This document shows positions 1-6,648 of a stretch of DNA of 16,634 bases, one piece after another. Source of the DNA: Dehalococcoidia bacterium (lineage in GTDB: Bacteria > Chloroflexota > Dehalococcoidia > Bin125). Under the pieces are notes generated by a model. It ran no database searches, was not told the origin of the DNA, and was given only the letters and a program-made list of their open reading frames with translations. Each line of letters begins with the position of its first letter. Position 1 is the stretch's first letter. Location: contig RKRS01000094.1 in NCBI GenBank assembly GCA_007571275.1, positions 1 through 16,634 on the forward strand. Direction: 5' to 3'. A program made the translations under genes and the position numbers.

Positions 1-99
1 CTGTTCGTTCTCGCCACAGCTTGCCGCCAACAGCGCCAGGCCAACCAGCAAGCCAACCGACAGGCACATCCGCCATAATCTGGTCGTGAGTCGCTGCAT
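1..99 (-). CDS. Lipoprotein, 5' end only (runs off the left edge)
   Basis: Reading leftward from an ATG at 99, all 33 codons to the window edge are open. They encode a textbook type II signal peptide: a basic n-region (MQRLTTRLWR), a hydrophobic core rich in Leu, Val and Gly (residues 11-24), and the lipobox LAASC-type sequence ending in Cys28, followed by Gly-Glu-Asn-Glu. The mature protein would be lipidated at Cys28 and anchored outside the cytoplasmic membrane; Gly and Glu at +2/+3 do not suggest an inner-membrane Asp retention signal. A Shine-Dalgarno-like GAAGGG lies 8 nt before the ATG. The gene follows hemH on the same strand after a 165-bp gap. Its function (substrate-binding protein, thioredoxin-like or other) lies outside the window and cannot be named. 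Confidence 0.75.
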   Translation of the reverse strand, partial: MQRLTTRLWRMCLSVGLLVGLALLAASCGENEQ

Positions 100-148
100 C
101 CGTGTTGCCCTTCGTGACGAATTTCTCAATGTGCCGGTCACAGATACA

Positions 149-177
149 GGTATATCAGCAATGTTGAGTATTGACGA
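149..177 (-). promoter_or_regulatory. Possible promoter for the lipoprotein gene
   Basis: On the minus strand TCGTCA (177-172) and TATACC (154-149) are separated by 17 nt, each matching the sigma-70-type consensus at four of six positions. The implied transcription start is near 142, about 43 nt before the ATG at 99. This is a match by eye in an AT-richer patch between hemH and the lipoprotein gene, so confidence is low. Confidence 0.25.
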
Positions 178-195
178 AAACGGCGCCAGCACGCC
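177..195 (-). terminator. Weak candidate terminator after hemH
   Basis: On the minus strand GGCG (195-192), a 6-nt loop and CGCC (185-182) form a short GC hairpin followed by GTTTT. The stem is only four base pairs and the T-tract is short, so this is at most a weak intrinsic terminator. A second hairpin just upstream on the same strand (GGCGCG-TTGA-TGCGCC, around 204-219) has a stronger stem but no T-tract. Confidence 0.25.
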
Positions 196-264
196 TGGAA
201 GGGGCGCATCAACGCGCCAAGCCTGCAGAGAACCGCTCGGGATTCGCTCAATCTTCTCGGGAGA

Positions 265-1209
265 TCAACTGAGGTCGGAGATACGCGCGCCGTCCCCAGT
301 GATCACCAGGTCGTGCAGCACCTCAATGAACTGCGGAGCATCGTTCGGCATTGCAATCCTTGAGAGCTCGACTCCGAGCGCATTCGCTTTGCCCATCGCC
401 TCGATGTCGATGTCATAGAGGATTTCGAGGTGGTCGCAGACGAATCCGAAGGGGACGAGCAGGATGTGGCGGGTTCCTTCTGCGGCGATGGAATCGATGC
501 TCTCGAGGATGTCGGGGCCGAGCCAGGGCGTGGGGGTGCGACCGGCGCTCTGATAGGCGAAACGCCAGGAGTTGACGCAGGCTGCTTGAGCCACCGCCGC
601 GGCGCTCTGAATTAACTCGTCGGGATACGGATCGCCGGAATTGACAATGCGGGCGGGCAGGCTGTGCGCGGAGAAGACGACCTCAACCTCATCGGGAGCC
701 GCATCGATCCTGTCCAATGCGTCCCGGATCCGCTGCGCGATGAAGCTGATGAAGCGGGGGTTGGCGTGCCAACTCTGGATGAAGGTGGTTGGCGGTGGAC
801 TGGACAAACGATCCAGTCCCTGGCGAACCAGCTGCTCGTAGCCCGCAATGCTGAGCATCGAATAGTGCGGCGCCAGCGGCAGGCCGATCAGCTCGCTGAC
901 TGCATCGGCGGCGATGCCATCGATCGTGTCGGCGATGTACGGATGCCAATGCTTCATGCCGACGTAGACGCTCCATCGGCTGTCGGGACAGCGCTGATTG
1001 AGACGCTGCTCCAACCGCCTGGCGACCCGCTGTGTGATCTCCAGCAGCGGCGTCTGGCCGCCGACCTGGCGATAGCGTTCTCTGAGCGCCGCGACCGCTT
1101 CCGGGCTCGGCGTTTGGCCGCCACGGATGTCGCGATAGTAGGGTTCGACTTCGTCCAGGTTGCGTGGCGTTCCATATGCCATGAGGAGAACGCCTTGGTG
1201 ATTTGGCAA
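265..1209 (-). CDS. hemH: Coproporphyrin III ferrochelatase (CpfC/HemH)
   Basis: This cytosolic enzyme inserts Fe2+ into a porphyrin. Beside hemQ the substrate should be coproporphyrin III, giving coproheme, as in the coproporphyrin-dependent pathway. The protein is 314 aa, normal for the Gram-positive-type enzyme. Visible motifs are VLLMAYGTP at the N-terminus, VFSAHSLP with the catalytic His182, the TPDPWLGP-like segment TPTPWLGP, and CDHLEILYDID with Glu262. The start chosen is TTG at 1209, with GGAAAG 9 nt upstream. It places Tyr12 and His182 at the numbering known for Listeria-type coproporphyrin ferrochelatases and restores the first beta strand. The ATG at 1182 would begin inside the MAYGTP motif. 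The frame stays open upstream to 1524, but that part lies inside hemQ in another frame and has no ferrochelatase-like sequence. It follows hemQ by 38 bp, probably in one operon. Confidence 0.93.
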   Translation of the reverse strand: MPNHQGVLLMAYGTPRNLDEVEPYYRDIRGGQTPSPEAVAALRERYRQVGGQTPLLEITQRVARRLEQRLNQRCPDSRWSVYVGMKHWHPYIADTIDGIAADAVSELIGLPLAPHYSMLSIAGYEQLVRQGLDRLSSPPPTTFIQSWHANPRFISFIAQRIRDALDRIDAAPDEVEVVFSAHSLPARIVNSGDPYPDELIQSAAAVAQAACVNSWRFAYQSAGRTPTPWLGPDILESIDSIAAEGTRHILLVPFGFVCDHLEILYDIDIEAMGKANALGVELSRIAMPNDAPQFIEVLHDLVITGDGARISDLS

Positions 1210-1247
1210 CTGACCGCTCTTTCCGTTGGCTCGCGCCGTTATCGGGA

Positions 1248-1943
1248 TTAGCCAAGCAGGTCCAGCATGCGTTCGGGGCTTCGGCTGACGCAGGTGAAGA
1301 TCGGCGTGTCCTGCAGGGTGTGGCGACGCGCCTCGGTCGAGCGCAGATCTGTGACCAGATCCTGAAACTCCGCCAGTGATTCGGTTTCGTAGCCGACGAT
1401 GAACTCCTGGTCGCCGAGGCCGGTGGAGTAGAGCAGAATCTGCGCGATGTTGGGGTAGGTTCGCCCGACGCGTATGTGCTCGCCCATCATCTTGCCGCGC
1501 TCCTCGCGGGAGAACAGATACCATTCGACCGTCTTGGTGAACGGATAGAGGACGAAGTAACGCTGTTTGTCGGCAATCTCCTCGGCGTGATCCTGCTCGG
1601 TTCGCGCCTGTCCGTAGGTGGAGCGTCGGAGCAGGCCGAAGTAGGAGTAGCTCACCTTGAGGTACTTCCCGAGTTCAGTCGAGAGTAGAGCGCTGAGCGA
1701 TTCCTCGAGCGACTCGAGGCCATCAGACGTCCGCCAGAGCATGAAGTCCGCATCCGCGCGCAGCCCCATCAGGCTGAACGAATGCGACGGAACCAGCATC
1801 TCGGTCTCCCGCAACGTGCGCAGGAACTGATCCTTGAAGTCCGACTTGGTTGCGGCATCGAGACGTCGCCAGGCGGCGTCGATCTTGAAGAAGACGAATT
1901 GAATAACGGTTTCGCTGATCGGCGCTGTGTCAGTGGCCATCAT
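1248..1943 (-). CDS. hemQ: Coproheme decarboxylase, chlorite-dismutase-like (HemQ/ChdC)
   Basis: HemQ performs the last step of the coproporphyrin-dependent haem pathway: peroxide-dependent oxidative decarboxylation of the 2- and 4-propionates of coproheme to give haem b. The 231-aa protein has the two ferredoxin-like halves of the chlorite dismutase family. Diagnostic parts are YPFTKTVEWYLF, whose Tyr133 matches the catalytic tyrosine, and MMGEHIRVGR, whose His156 matches the proximal haem ligand. The insertion seen between these motifs in Firmicutes is absent, as in the actinobacterial-type proteins. There is no distal Arg pattern suggesting a true chlorite dismutase, and the hemH neighbour supports the haem role. 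Two ATG codons stand in tandem at 1943 and 1940; GAGG lies 7 nt upstream of the first. It is probably transcribed from its own promoter after gcvPB. Confidence 0.93.
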   Translation of the reverse strand: MMATDTAPISETVIQFVFFKIDAAWRRLDAATKSDFKDQFLRTLRETEMLVPSHSFSLMGLRADADFMLWRTSDGLESLEESLSALLSTELGKYLKVSYSYFGLLRRSTYGQARTEQDHAEEIADKQRYFVLYPFTKTVEWYLFSREERGKMMGEHIRVGRTYPNIAQILLYSTGLGDQEFIVGYETESLAEFQDLVTDLRSTEARRHTLQDTPIFTCVSRSPERMLDLLG

Positions 1944-1981
1944 TGGGCATCCTCATCTCGTTGTCACGCCTGGCCAATCGT

Positions 1982-1998
1982 CCGACAACGTATGTCGG
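1982..1998. promoter_or_regulatory. Inverted repeat upstream of hemQ
   Basis: CCGACA and TGTCGG are perfect 6-bp inverted copies separated by ACGTA. The element is centred about 47 bp before the hemQ start. It could be an operator for a dimeric repressor or a small hairpin in the hemQ leader. No regulator family can be assigned from the sequence. Confidence 0.35.
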
Positions 1999-2014
1999 GC
2001 GCAGCCGACGAGGG

Positions 2015-2027
2015 CGTCAGCCTGACG
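2015..2027. promoter_or_regulatory. Second inverted repeat upstream of hemQ
   Basis: CGTCAG and CTGACG are perfect 6-bp inverted copies around a single C. The element lies between the proposed hemQ -10 element and the 1982-1998 repeat. Its half-sites differ from those of that repeat, so the two are not copies of one operator. Confidence 0.3.
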
Positions 2028-2048
2028 GTCTGTTGAAGCAACGGTGTC

Positions 2049-2075
2049 AGCCTACGCGGCTACCCGGTTCCGCAA
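2049..2075 (-). promoter_or_regulatory. Possible hemQ-hemH promoter
   Basis: On the minus strand TTGCGG (2075-2070) and TAGGCT (2054-2049) are 15 nt apart, a short spacer. TAGGCT resembles the TAGNNT -10 elements found before several other genes in this window. The start would be near 2042, giving a leader of about 99 nt that contains both inverted repeats. This is identified by eye only. Confidence 0.28.
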
Positions 2076-2099
2076 CAGTCTGTACGGATGCCGGCTTGA

Positions 2100-3590
2100 C
2101 TAGACGTCTGCTGAGGCGGGCTCCTGCCAACGCAGCACGGGGCGTCGTGCTGCGTTGGTCTCGTCGAGCCGACCGATCGGGGAGCTCCAGGGCGCGCCGT
2201 GCATGATGTCCGGATCGCGCTCCGCCTCTTCGGCAATCGCGATCAACGCCTGAGCCAGCGCCTCGATCGCCTCAGGCGGTTCGGTCTCCGTCGGCTCGAG
2301 CATCAGCGCCTCTTCGACGATCAAGGGGAAGTACACCGTCGGTGGATGGAAGCCGTGGTCGATCAGGCGTTTGGCGATGTCATAGGTACGCACCCCATGC
2401 TCACGACGCTGGCGCGAACCTGAGAAGACGACCTCATGCAACACGGGACGGTCGTAGGGGAGGTCGTAATGTCCGTGCAGCAAGACGCGTAAGTAGTTGG
2501 CGTTCAATACCGCCTGGCCCGAGACGGCGCGCAGGCCATCGAGTCCCAAGGCCCGCAGATAGGCATAGGCGCGGAGTAGCACTCCGACGTTGCCGTGAAA
2601 CTGTTGCAATCGTCCGATGCTGCGTTCAGGGGCGGCAAACCGCACCAGGCCATCATCGCCTTCCACAACAATCGGCGTCGGCAGGTAGGGAGCGAGTTCG
2701 TCCGAACAGCAGACCGGCCCGGCGCCGGGTCCACCGCCACCGTGCGGAGTGCTGAAGCTCTTGTGCAGGTTCAGGTGGGCGACATCGAATCCCAGATCGC
2801 CGTAGCGCACCCGACCCATGATCGCATTCAGGTTGGCGCCGTCGGCGTAGAGGTACGCTCCGGCGTCATGAATCTGGACCGCGACCTCTTCAATGCCGCG
2901 CTCCCAGAGGCCGAGCGTGTTGGGCACGGTGACCATGACCGCGGCGACGGTCTCGTCCAGTTCGCGCTCGATCATGGCGTGGTCGAGTGAGCCATCCTCC
3001 GCCGTCGGAATCTGGGTCACGGTGAAGCCGGCCATGGCGGCGGTCGCCGGATTGGTGCCATGCGCCGAGTCGGGAACCAGGATGCGCCGACGCGGCGCCA
3101 ACTCGCCCCGATCCTCAAGCGCCGCGGTGATCATTAGCACGCCGGCCAGCTCTCCCTGCGCTCCAGCGGCGGGCGCCAGGCTGACATGCGGCAGGCCGGT
3201 CAGCTCGGCCAGGCCGTGGCGTAGCTCCAGTAGCGTCCGCAACGTACCTTGAGCCTCCGCTTGCGGAGCGTTTGGATGCGCGTCGGCAAAGCCGGGCTGC
3301 GAGGCGATCAGATCATTGATTTTCGGGTTGTACTTCATCGTGCAGGAGCCGAGTGGATAGGTGCCTGAATCGATGCCATAGTTGCGCGCCGATAGCGCCG
3401 TGTAATAGCGCACCAACTCGCCCTGACTCATCTCCGGCAAGCGCAATGAGTCGCGTCGCAGATGGGCGTCCGGGAGCAGCGTCTGCTCTCCCCGCCAAAC
3501 GGGTACATCTACCGCCCGTCGTCCAGGTTCGCCGCGGTCGAAGCTCAGGCGAGCGCCGAAGTCCTCACTGTCCGGACGGAGCACGGTCAC
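2100..3590 (-). CDS. gcvPB: Glycine dehydrogenase (decarboxylating) subunit 2, P-protein beta
   Basis: This is the PLP-bearing half of the split glycine decarboxylase (P-protein). Together with GcvPA it decarboxylates glycine and transfers the aminomethyl group to the lipoyl arm of GcvH. At 496 aa it has the usual length. The PLP lysine is Lys277 in NLHKSFSTPHGGGGPGAG, followed by the glycine-rich stretch. Other family signatures visible are GSCTMKYNPK (residues 81-90), APAAGAQGE (139-147), DSAHGTNPA (174-182) and YADGANLNAIMG (248-259). The start ATG at 3590 overlaps the gcvPA stop by 4 bp (ATGA), indicating translational coupling. It is the last gene of the gcvT-gcvH-gcvPA-gcvPB operon; no T-rich hairpin follows the stop, so read-through into hemQ is possible. 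Confidence 0.96.
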   Translation of the reverse strand: MTVLRPDSEDFGARLSFDRGEPGRRAVDVPVWRGEQTLLPDAHLRRDSLRLPEMSQGELVRYYTALSARNYGIDSGTYPLGSCTMKYNPKINDLIASQPGFADAHPNAPQAEAQGTLRTLLELRHGLAELTGLPHVSLAPAAGAQGELAGVLMITAALEDRGELAPRRRILVPDSAHGTNPATAAMAGFTVTQIPTAEDGSLDHAMIERELDETVAAVMVTVPNTLGLWERGIEEVAVQIHDAGAYLYADGANLNAIMGRVRYGDLGFDVAHLNLHKSFSTPHGGGGPGAGPVCCSDELAPYLPTPIVVEGDDGLVRFAAPERSIGRLQQFHGNVGVLLRAYAYLRALGLDGLRAVSGQAVLNANYLRVLLHGHYDLPYDRPVLHEVVFSGSRQRREHGVRTYDIAKRLIDHGFHPPTVYFPLIVEEALMLEPTETEPPEAIEALAQALIAIAEEAERDPDIMHGAPWSSPIGRLDETNAARRPVLRWQEPASADV

Positions 3591-4960
3591 GCTTCCGCTC
3601 CGATCTCCGCGAGCGCCTCGATTAGCGCATCGACATGCGCGTCAGGCGTCGCTTCGGTCACGGCGAAGAGGAGCGCGTTGGCCGCTTCCGGTTCTGGACG
3701 AGCCGAGACATCGAGGCCTGCGGTGATCCCTCGTGTCGCCAGCTGATCAGTCAGCTGCGCAGGCGAAACCGGCCCGCGCACCAGAAACTCCTGGAACCAC
3801 GGCCCGCGTTCGGGAATTGCAAACCCGGGCATCCGCGCGATGCGGCGCGCCGCGTCGTGCGCACGCTGGTAGCACAGCTCGGCCGACTCGCGCAGCCCAT
3901 GTGGACCCAGCGTCTGCATGGCAATGGTGAACGCGAGCGCGATCAGCGCCTGCGCCGTCGATACGTTGGAGGTCGCGCGTTCGCGTCGGATGAACTGTTC
4001 TCGCGCCTGCAATGTCAGCACATATCCCGTTCGCGGCTGGCCGCCTTCCTCACGGCTGTGCAGCTCTCGCGTCCGTCCGACGATGCGACCCGGCATCTGA
4101 CGCAAGAATCGCGAGCGGGCGGCGAACAACCCGACTGACGGACCGCCGAAGGCCGGCGCGCCGGCCAGATCACGGCCTTCGCCGGTGACGATATCGGCGC
4201 CTGCGTCGCCAGGCGCTCGCAACAGTCCCAGAGCGAAGGGGTCGGCGACCGTGACCAGCAACGCGTCGTGGGCATGGGCGGCATCGGCGAGCGGCTCGAG
4301 ATCCACGATCGCGCCCAGATAGTCTGGCTGCTGGACGACGAGGCAGGCGTGTGCATCACTGACGTCATCGATCGACGCGAGTTGGTCAACGCGCACACCG
4401 GCGCCACGAGCGTAGGTGCGCACAACCTCGACCGTGCCAGGATGGATCGGTTCCAACAGGGCGACCGTCTGCCGCTTCGTCACTCGCGCGGCCAGGAGAC
4501 AGGCCTCGGCGGTCGCGCTGGCTACGTCGTAGAGTCCCGTGTTGGCGACGTCCATGCCCGTCAGCTCGCAGACGACCGACTGAAACTCGAAGCCGGACTG
4601 CAACGTGCCCTGGCTAATCTCGGGCTGATATGGCGTGTAGGCGGTGGAGAACTCGGAACGACTCGTCAAGTGGGAGACGATGGCCGGTACGGAGCGTCGG
4701 TATGCGCCCGCGCCCAGGAAGCTCGGGCGCAGGGGGTCTGCGTTTGCCGCGGCCCGCGCTCCCAGCAGCGCGATCAGCTCAGGCTCAGTCAGAGCCGGCG
4801 GGAGGTCAATCTCTGGATCGCGTAAGGTCGCGGGCAGGTCGGCGAAGAGCGCGTCAACGTCAGCGACGCCGATACGCTCCAGCATGCGCGCGCGATCTGC
4901 GGCAGTGGCCGGGATGTACGGATGGGGCGATCCCGCTGACGACGAGCGCGACGACGTCAC
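3587..4960 (-). CDS. gcvPA: Glycine dehydrogenase (decarboxylating) subunit 1, P-protein alpha
   Basis: This is the N-terminal half of the split P-protein, which forms the active alpha2beta2 glycine decarboxylase with GcvPB. The 457-aa length matches bacterial GcvPA. The family opening HPYIPATAADRARML is near residue 13, followed by FLGAGAYRRSVPAIV, the region around YTPYQPEISQGTLQ, and FEFQSVVCELTGMDVAN. The motif after this is normally YDG[AGS][ST]A, but here it reads YDVASA, a Gly-to-Val change next to a conserved active-site segment. The substitution rests on a single codon (GTA). The start ATG at 4960 lies 2 bp after the gcvH stop, and the gene overlaps gcvPB by 4 bp. The rest of the family sequence is intact, so the gene is read as functional. 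Confidence 0.95.
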   Translation of the reverse strand: MTSSRSSSAGSPHPYIPATAADRARMLERIGVADVDALFADLPATLRDPEIDLPPALTEPELIALLGARAAANADPLRPSFLGAGAYRRSVPAIVSHLTSRSEFSTAYTPYQPEISQGTLQSGFEFQSVVCELTGMDVANTGLYDVASATAEACLLAARVTKRQTVALLEPIHPGTVEVVRTYARGAGVRVDQLASIDDVSDAHACLVVQQPDYLGAIVDLEPLADAAHAHDALLVTVADPFALGLLRAPGDAGADIVTGEGRDLAGAPAFGGPSVGLFAARSRFLRQMPGRIVGRTRELHSREEGGQPRTGYVLTLQAREQFIRRERATSNVSTAQALIALAFTIAMQTLGPHGLRESAELCYQRAHDAARRIARMPGFAIPERGPWFQEFLVRGPVSPAQLTDQLATRGITAGLDVSARPEPEAANALLFAVTEATPDAHVDALIEALAEIGAEA

Positions 4961-4962
4961 CG

Positions 4963-5367
4963 CTAGTCCTCCGGAATCAGCTCGCGGTAGGCGGCGGCGT
5001 TGAGTAACTTGTCCATCTCTGCCGGGATTGAGATTCGGACGCGGACGATCCAGCCCTGGTCATAGGGAGATTCATTGACCAGTTCGGGCTGCTCCTCGAG
5101 TTCTTCATTGGAAGCGATCAACTCTCCGCTGACGGGCGCGAAGAGCTCGGCGACGGTCTTGGCCGACTCGATCTCGCCGAACGGTTCGCCGGCGGTCAGG
5201 GCGGTTCCGTCGTCAGGCAGCTCGAGATAGACCACGTCGCCTACCTGCTCCTGGGCGAAGTCGGTAATGCCGATGGTGACTTCATCGGTGTTGTCATCGT
5301 CGCGGCGTAGCCACTCATGGTCGGGCGTGTAGAGCAGGTCGTCGGGAATTTCGTAGTCCATCGTCAT
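4963..5367 (-). CDS. gcvH: Glycine cleavage system H protein
   Basis: GcvH is the lipoyl carrier that shuttles the aminomethyl intermediate from the P-protein to GcvT and then the reduced dihydrolipoyl group to lipoamide dehydrogenase. At 134 aa it has the family's length. The lipoylation site is Lys70 in GEIESAKTVAELFAPVSG, and the fold hallmarks YTPDHEWL (residues 13-20), GITDFAQEQVGDVVYLELP and NESPYDQGWIVRV are all present. The start at 5367 overlaps the gcvT stop by 4 bp; a second in-frame ATG at 5361 is an alternative start. The polar insertion RDDDNTDE (22-29) is acidic but sits where loop length varies in the family. Confidence 0.97.
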   Translation of the reverse strand: MTMDYEIPDDLLYTPDHEWLRRDDDNTDEVTIGITDFAQEQVGDVVYLELPDDGTALTAGEPFGEIESAKTVAELFAPVSGELIASNEELEEQPELVNESPYDQGWIVRVRISIPAEMDKLLNAAAYRELIPED

Positions 5368-6482
5368 GCGTCCTTTGGCTTTCGGTAAAACGGGCGACGT
5401 ATCACCTCAACCGGGAGTGCGCGTCCACGCACATCGACCTCGAGCAAGGTACCGGGCTTCGCCAGCCGAGCCGGCAGGTAGGCCATGCCGATTCCGAGTC
5501 GCAAACTGGGGCTGTGCCCTCCGCTCGTGAGCCGCGCGACCACGTCCGCTCCGCCAGGCTCACGCACCTCATATCCGGCACGGGGGACGCCTCGCGCGCG
5601 AGCCGCCAGATGCGCCAATCGTCGCGTTCTTGGGCGGGATCTGGCTTCGACCAGCGCTTCCCGACCGATAAATGACGCTCCGTCATCGAGGCTGACCGCG
5701 AAGCCCAGTCCGGCCTCGTATGGCTGCGTAGTCGAATCGATGTCGTTGCCGTGCAGCGGCAGCGCCGCCTCCAGACGCAGCGTGTCGCGCGCGCCCAATC
5801 CGGCCGGCGTCGCGCCGCCCGCGACGAGCGCGTCCCAGAGCACAACCGCGTGATCAGCGCCGACGATACACTCGCCGCCGTCTTCGCCGGTGTAGCCCGT
5901 GCGGGCGACGAGCACCGAGGTCCCCTGCCACTCCAGCTCCGCGCAGTCGCGCGGCTGCAGCGCGGCGAAGCCATCGCCCAGCACGTTGCTCAACAACGCG
6001 ATCGCCTGTGGGCCCTGAACCGCCAACATGGTTGTTCCCGCGGTCCGCTCCGACGCCGCCTCGCCCGCTACCGCCCGCAAGCGCTCGAAATCCTGCTCCG
6101 CGTTCGCCGCATTGTGAATCACCAACCAGCGATCTCGCGGCAGGTGATAGATGAATACATCGTCCTCGATCCCACCAGATTCATTGCAATACAGCGAGTA
6201 GTGCGCTTTGCCCTCGGGCAAGGTGGTGACATCGAACGTCGTCACCGAACGGAGCAACTCGGCGGCCTCCGGGCCCTCGACCCAGGCGCGGGCGAGGTGC
6301 GAGACATCGAACACGCCGACGCGTTCGCGCACGGCGTGATGCTCGGCCACGATGCCCTCGTACTGGAGCGGCATCTCCCAGCCGGCAAATGGCGCAAAGC
6401 GCGCGCCGTGAGTCAGATGACGCTCGCGCAGCGTCAGATGCGTGAGCGCGCCTCCGCTAGCTTCACGATTGCGCTCGGTCAT
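5364..6482 (-). CDS. gcvT: Aminomethyltransferase, glycine cleavage system T protein
   Basis: GcvT releases ammonia from the aminomethyl-lipoyl arm of GcvH and transfers the one-carbon unit to tetrahydrofolate, giving 5,10-methylene-THF. The chosen ATG at 6482 gives 372 aa, the normal length, and begins a few residues before the conserved LTLRERHLTHGARFAPFAGWEMP-type N-terminus; a GGGA patch lies just upstream. Visible signatures are GVFDVSHLAR (residues 56-65), SLYCNESGGIEDD with the catalytic Asp107/Asp108, ARTGYTGEDGGE, LRLEAALPLHGNDID and the C-terminal TSGGHSPSLRLGIGMAYLP. The frame is open upstream to 6815, but that extension runs across the SDR gene on the other strand and shows no similarity to GcvT. 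It is the first gene of the operon and diverges from the SDR gene. Confidence 0.96.
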   Translation of the reverse strand: MTERNREASGGALTHLTLRERHLTHGARFAPFAGWEMPLQYEGIVAEHHAVRERVGVFDVSHLARAWVEGPEAAELLRSVTTFDVTTLPEGKAHYSLYCNESGGIEDDVFIYHLPRDRWLVIHNAANAEQDFERLRAVAGEAASERTAGTTMLAVQGPQAIALLSNVLGDGFAALQPRDCAELEWQGTSVLVARTGYTGEDGGECIVGADHAVVLWDALVAGGATPAGLGARDTLRLEAALPLHGNDIDSTTQPYEAGLGFAVSLDDGASFIGREALVEARSRPRTRRLAHLAARARGVPRAGYEVREPGGADVVARLTSGGHSPSLRLGIGMAYLPARLAKPGTLLEVDVRGRALPVEVIRRPFYRKPKDA

Positions 6483-6535
6483 GTTCCCTACTGTAGCTAC
6501 TGACTGCTGAGATCGGTGGGCGCTCGGAATGGAGA

Positions 6536-6541
6536 ATTGTA
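6536..6541 (-). promoter_or_regulatory. Candidate -10 element for the gcv operon
   Basis: On the minus strand TACAAT (6541-6536) matches the sigma-70 -10 consensus at five of six positions. The implied start is near 6529, about 47 nt before the gcvT ATG. No good -35 hexamer is seen 16-18 nt upstream. The leader is too short for a tandem glycine riboswitch, and none of that family's core motifs was recognised. Confidence 0.4.
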
Positions 6542-6591
6542 TCCATATCGACCGTGCTATTACCGATGCACAGGCGTTCACCGTTACGCGC

Positions 6592-6603
6592 TCGAGGCCT
6601 CGA
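6592..6603. promoter_or_regulatory. 12-bp perfect palindrome between gcvT and the SDR gene
   Basis: TCGAGGCCTCGA is a perfect, gapless palindrome lying between the two divergent candidate -10 elements (6536-6541 minus, 6636-6641 plus). The position fits an operator affecting one or both promoters. It is unsupported beyond symmetry and location. Confidence 0.3.
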
Positions 6604-6621
6604 TCGGAACATTCGAGACCC

Positions 6622-6641
6622 GCGAGATACCTCGCTATCCT
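6622..6641 (+). promoter_or_regulatory. Candidate SDR promoter with inverted repeat touching the -10
   Basis: TATCCT at 6636-6641 is a plausible -10 element whose expected start (about 6648) falls on or one base before the ATG at 6649. Immediately upstream GCGAG (6622-6626) and CTCGC (6631-6635) are 5-bp inverted copies around ATAC, abutting the -10. A protein bound there would block RNA polymerase. No convincing -35 hexamer is visible. Confidence 0.33.
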
Positions 6642-6648
6642 GTCTTGC

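Noticed and set aside
86..418. 110-codon plus-strand frame at the left end
   Set aside because: It runs antisense to the end of hemH and the lipoprotein start, and has no domain or ribosome binding site.
5751..6503. 250-codon plus-strand frame opposite gcvT
   Set aside because: It is an antisense shadow of gcvT without domain or ribosome binding site.
6483..6648. Glycine riboswitch ahead of gcvT
   Set aside because: The expected leader is about 47 nt and even the full 166-bp gap shows none of the conserved glycine-aptamer core segments by eye.
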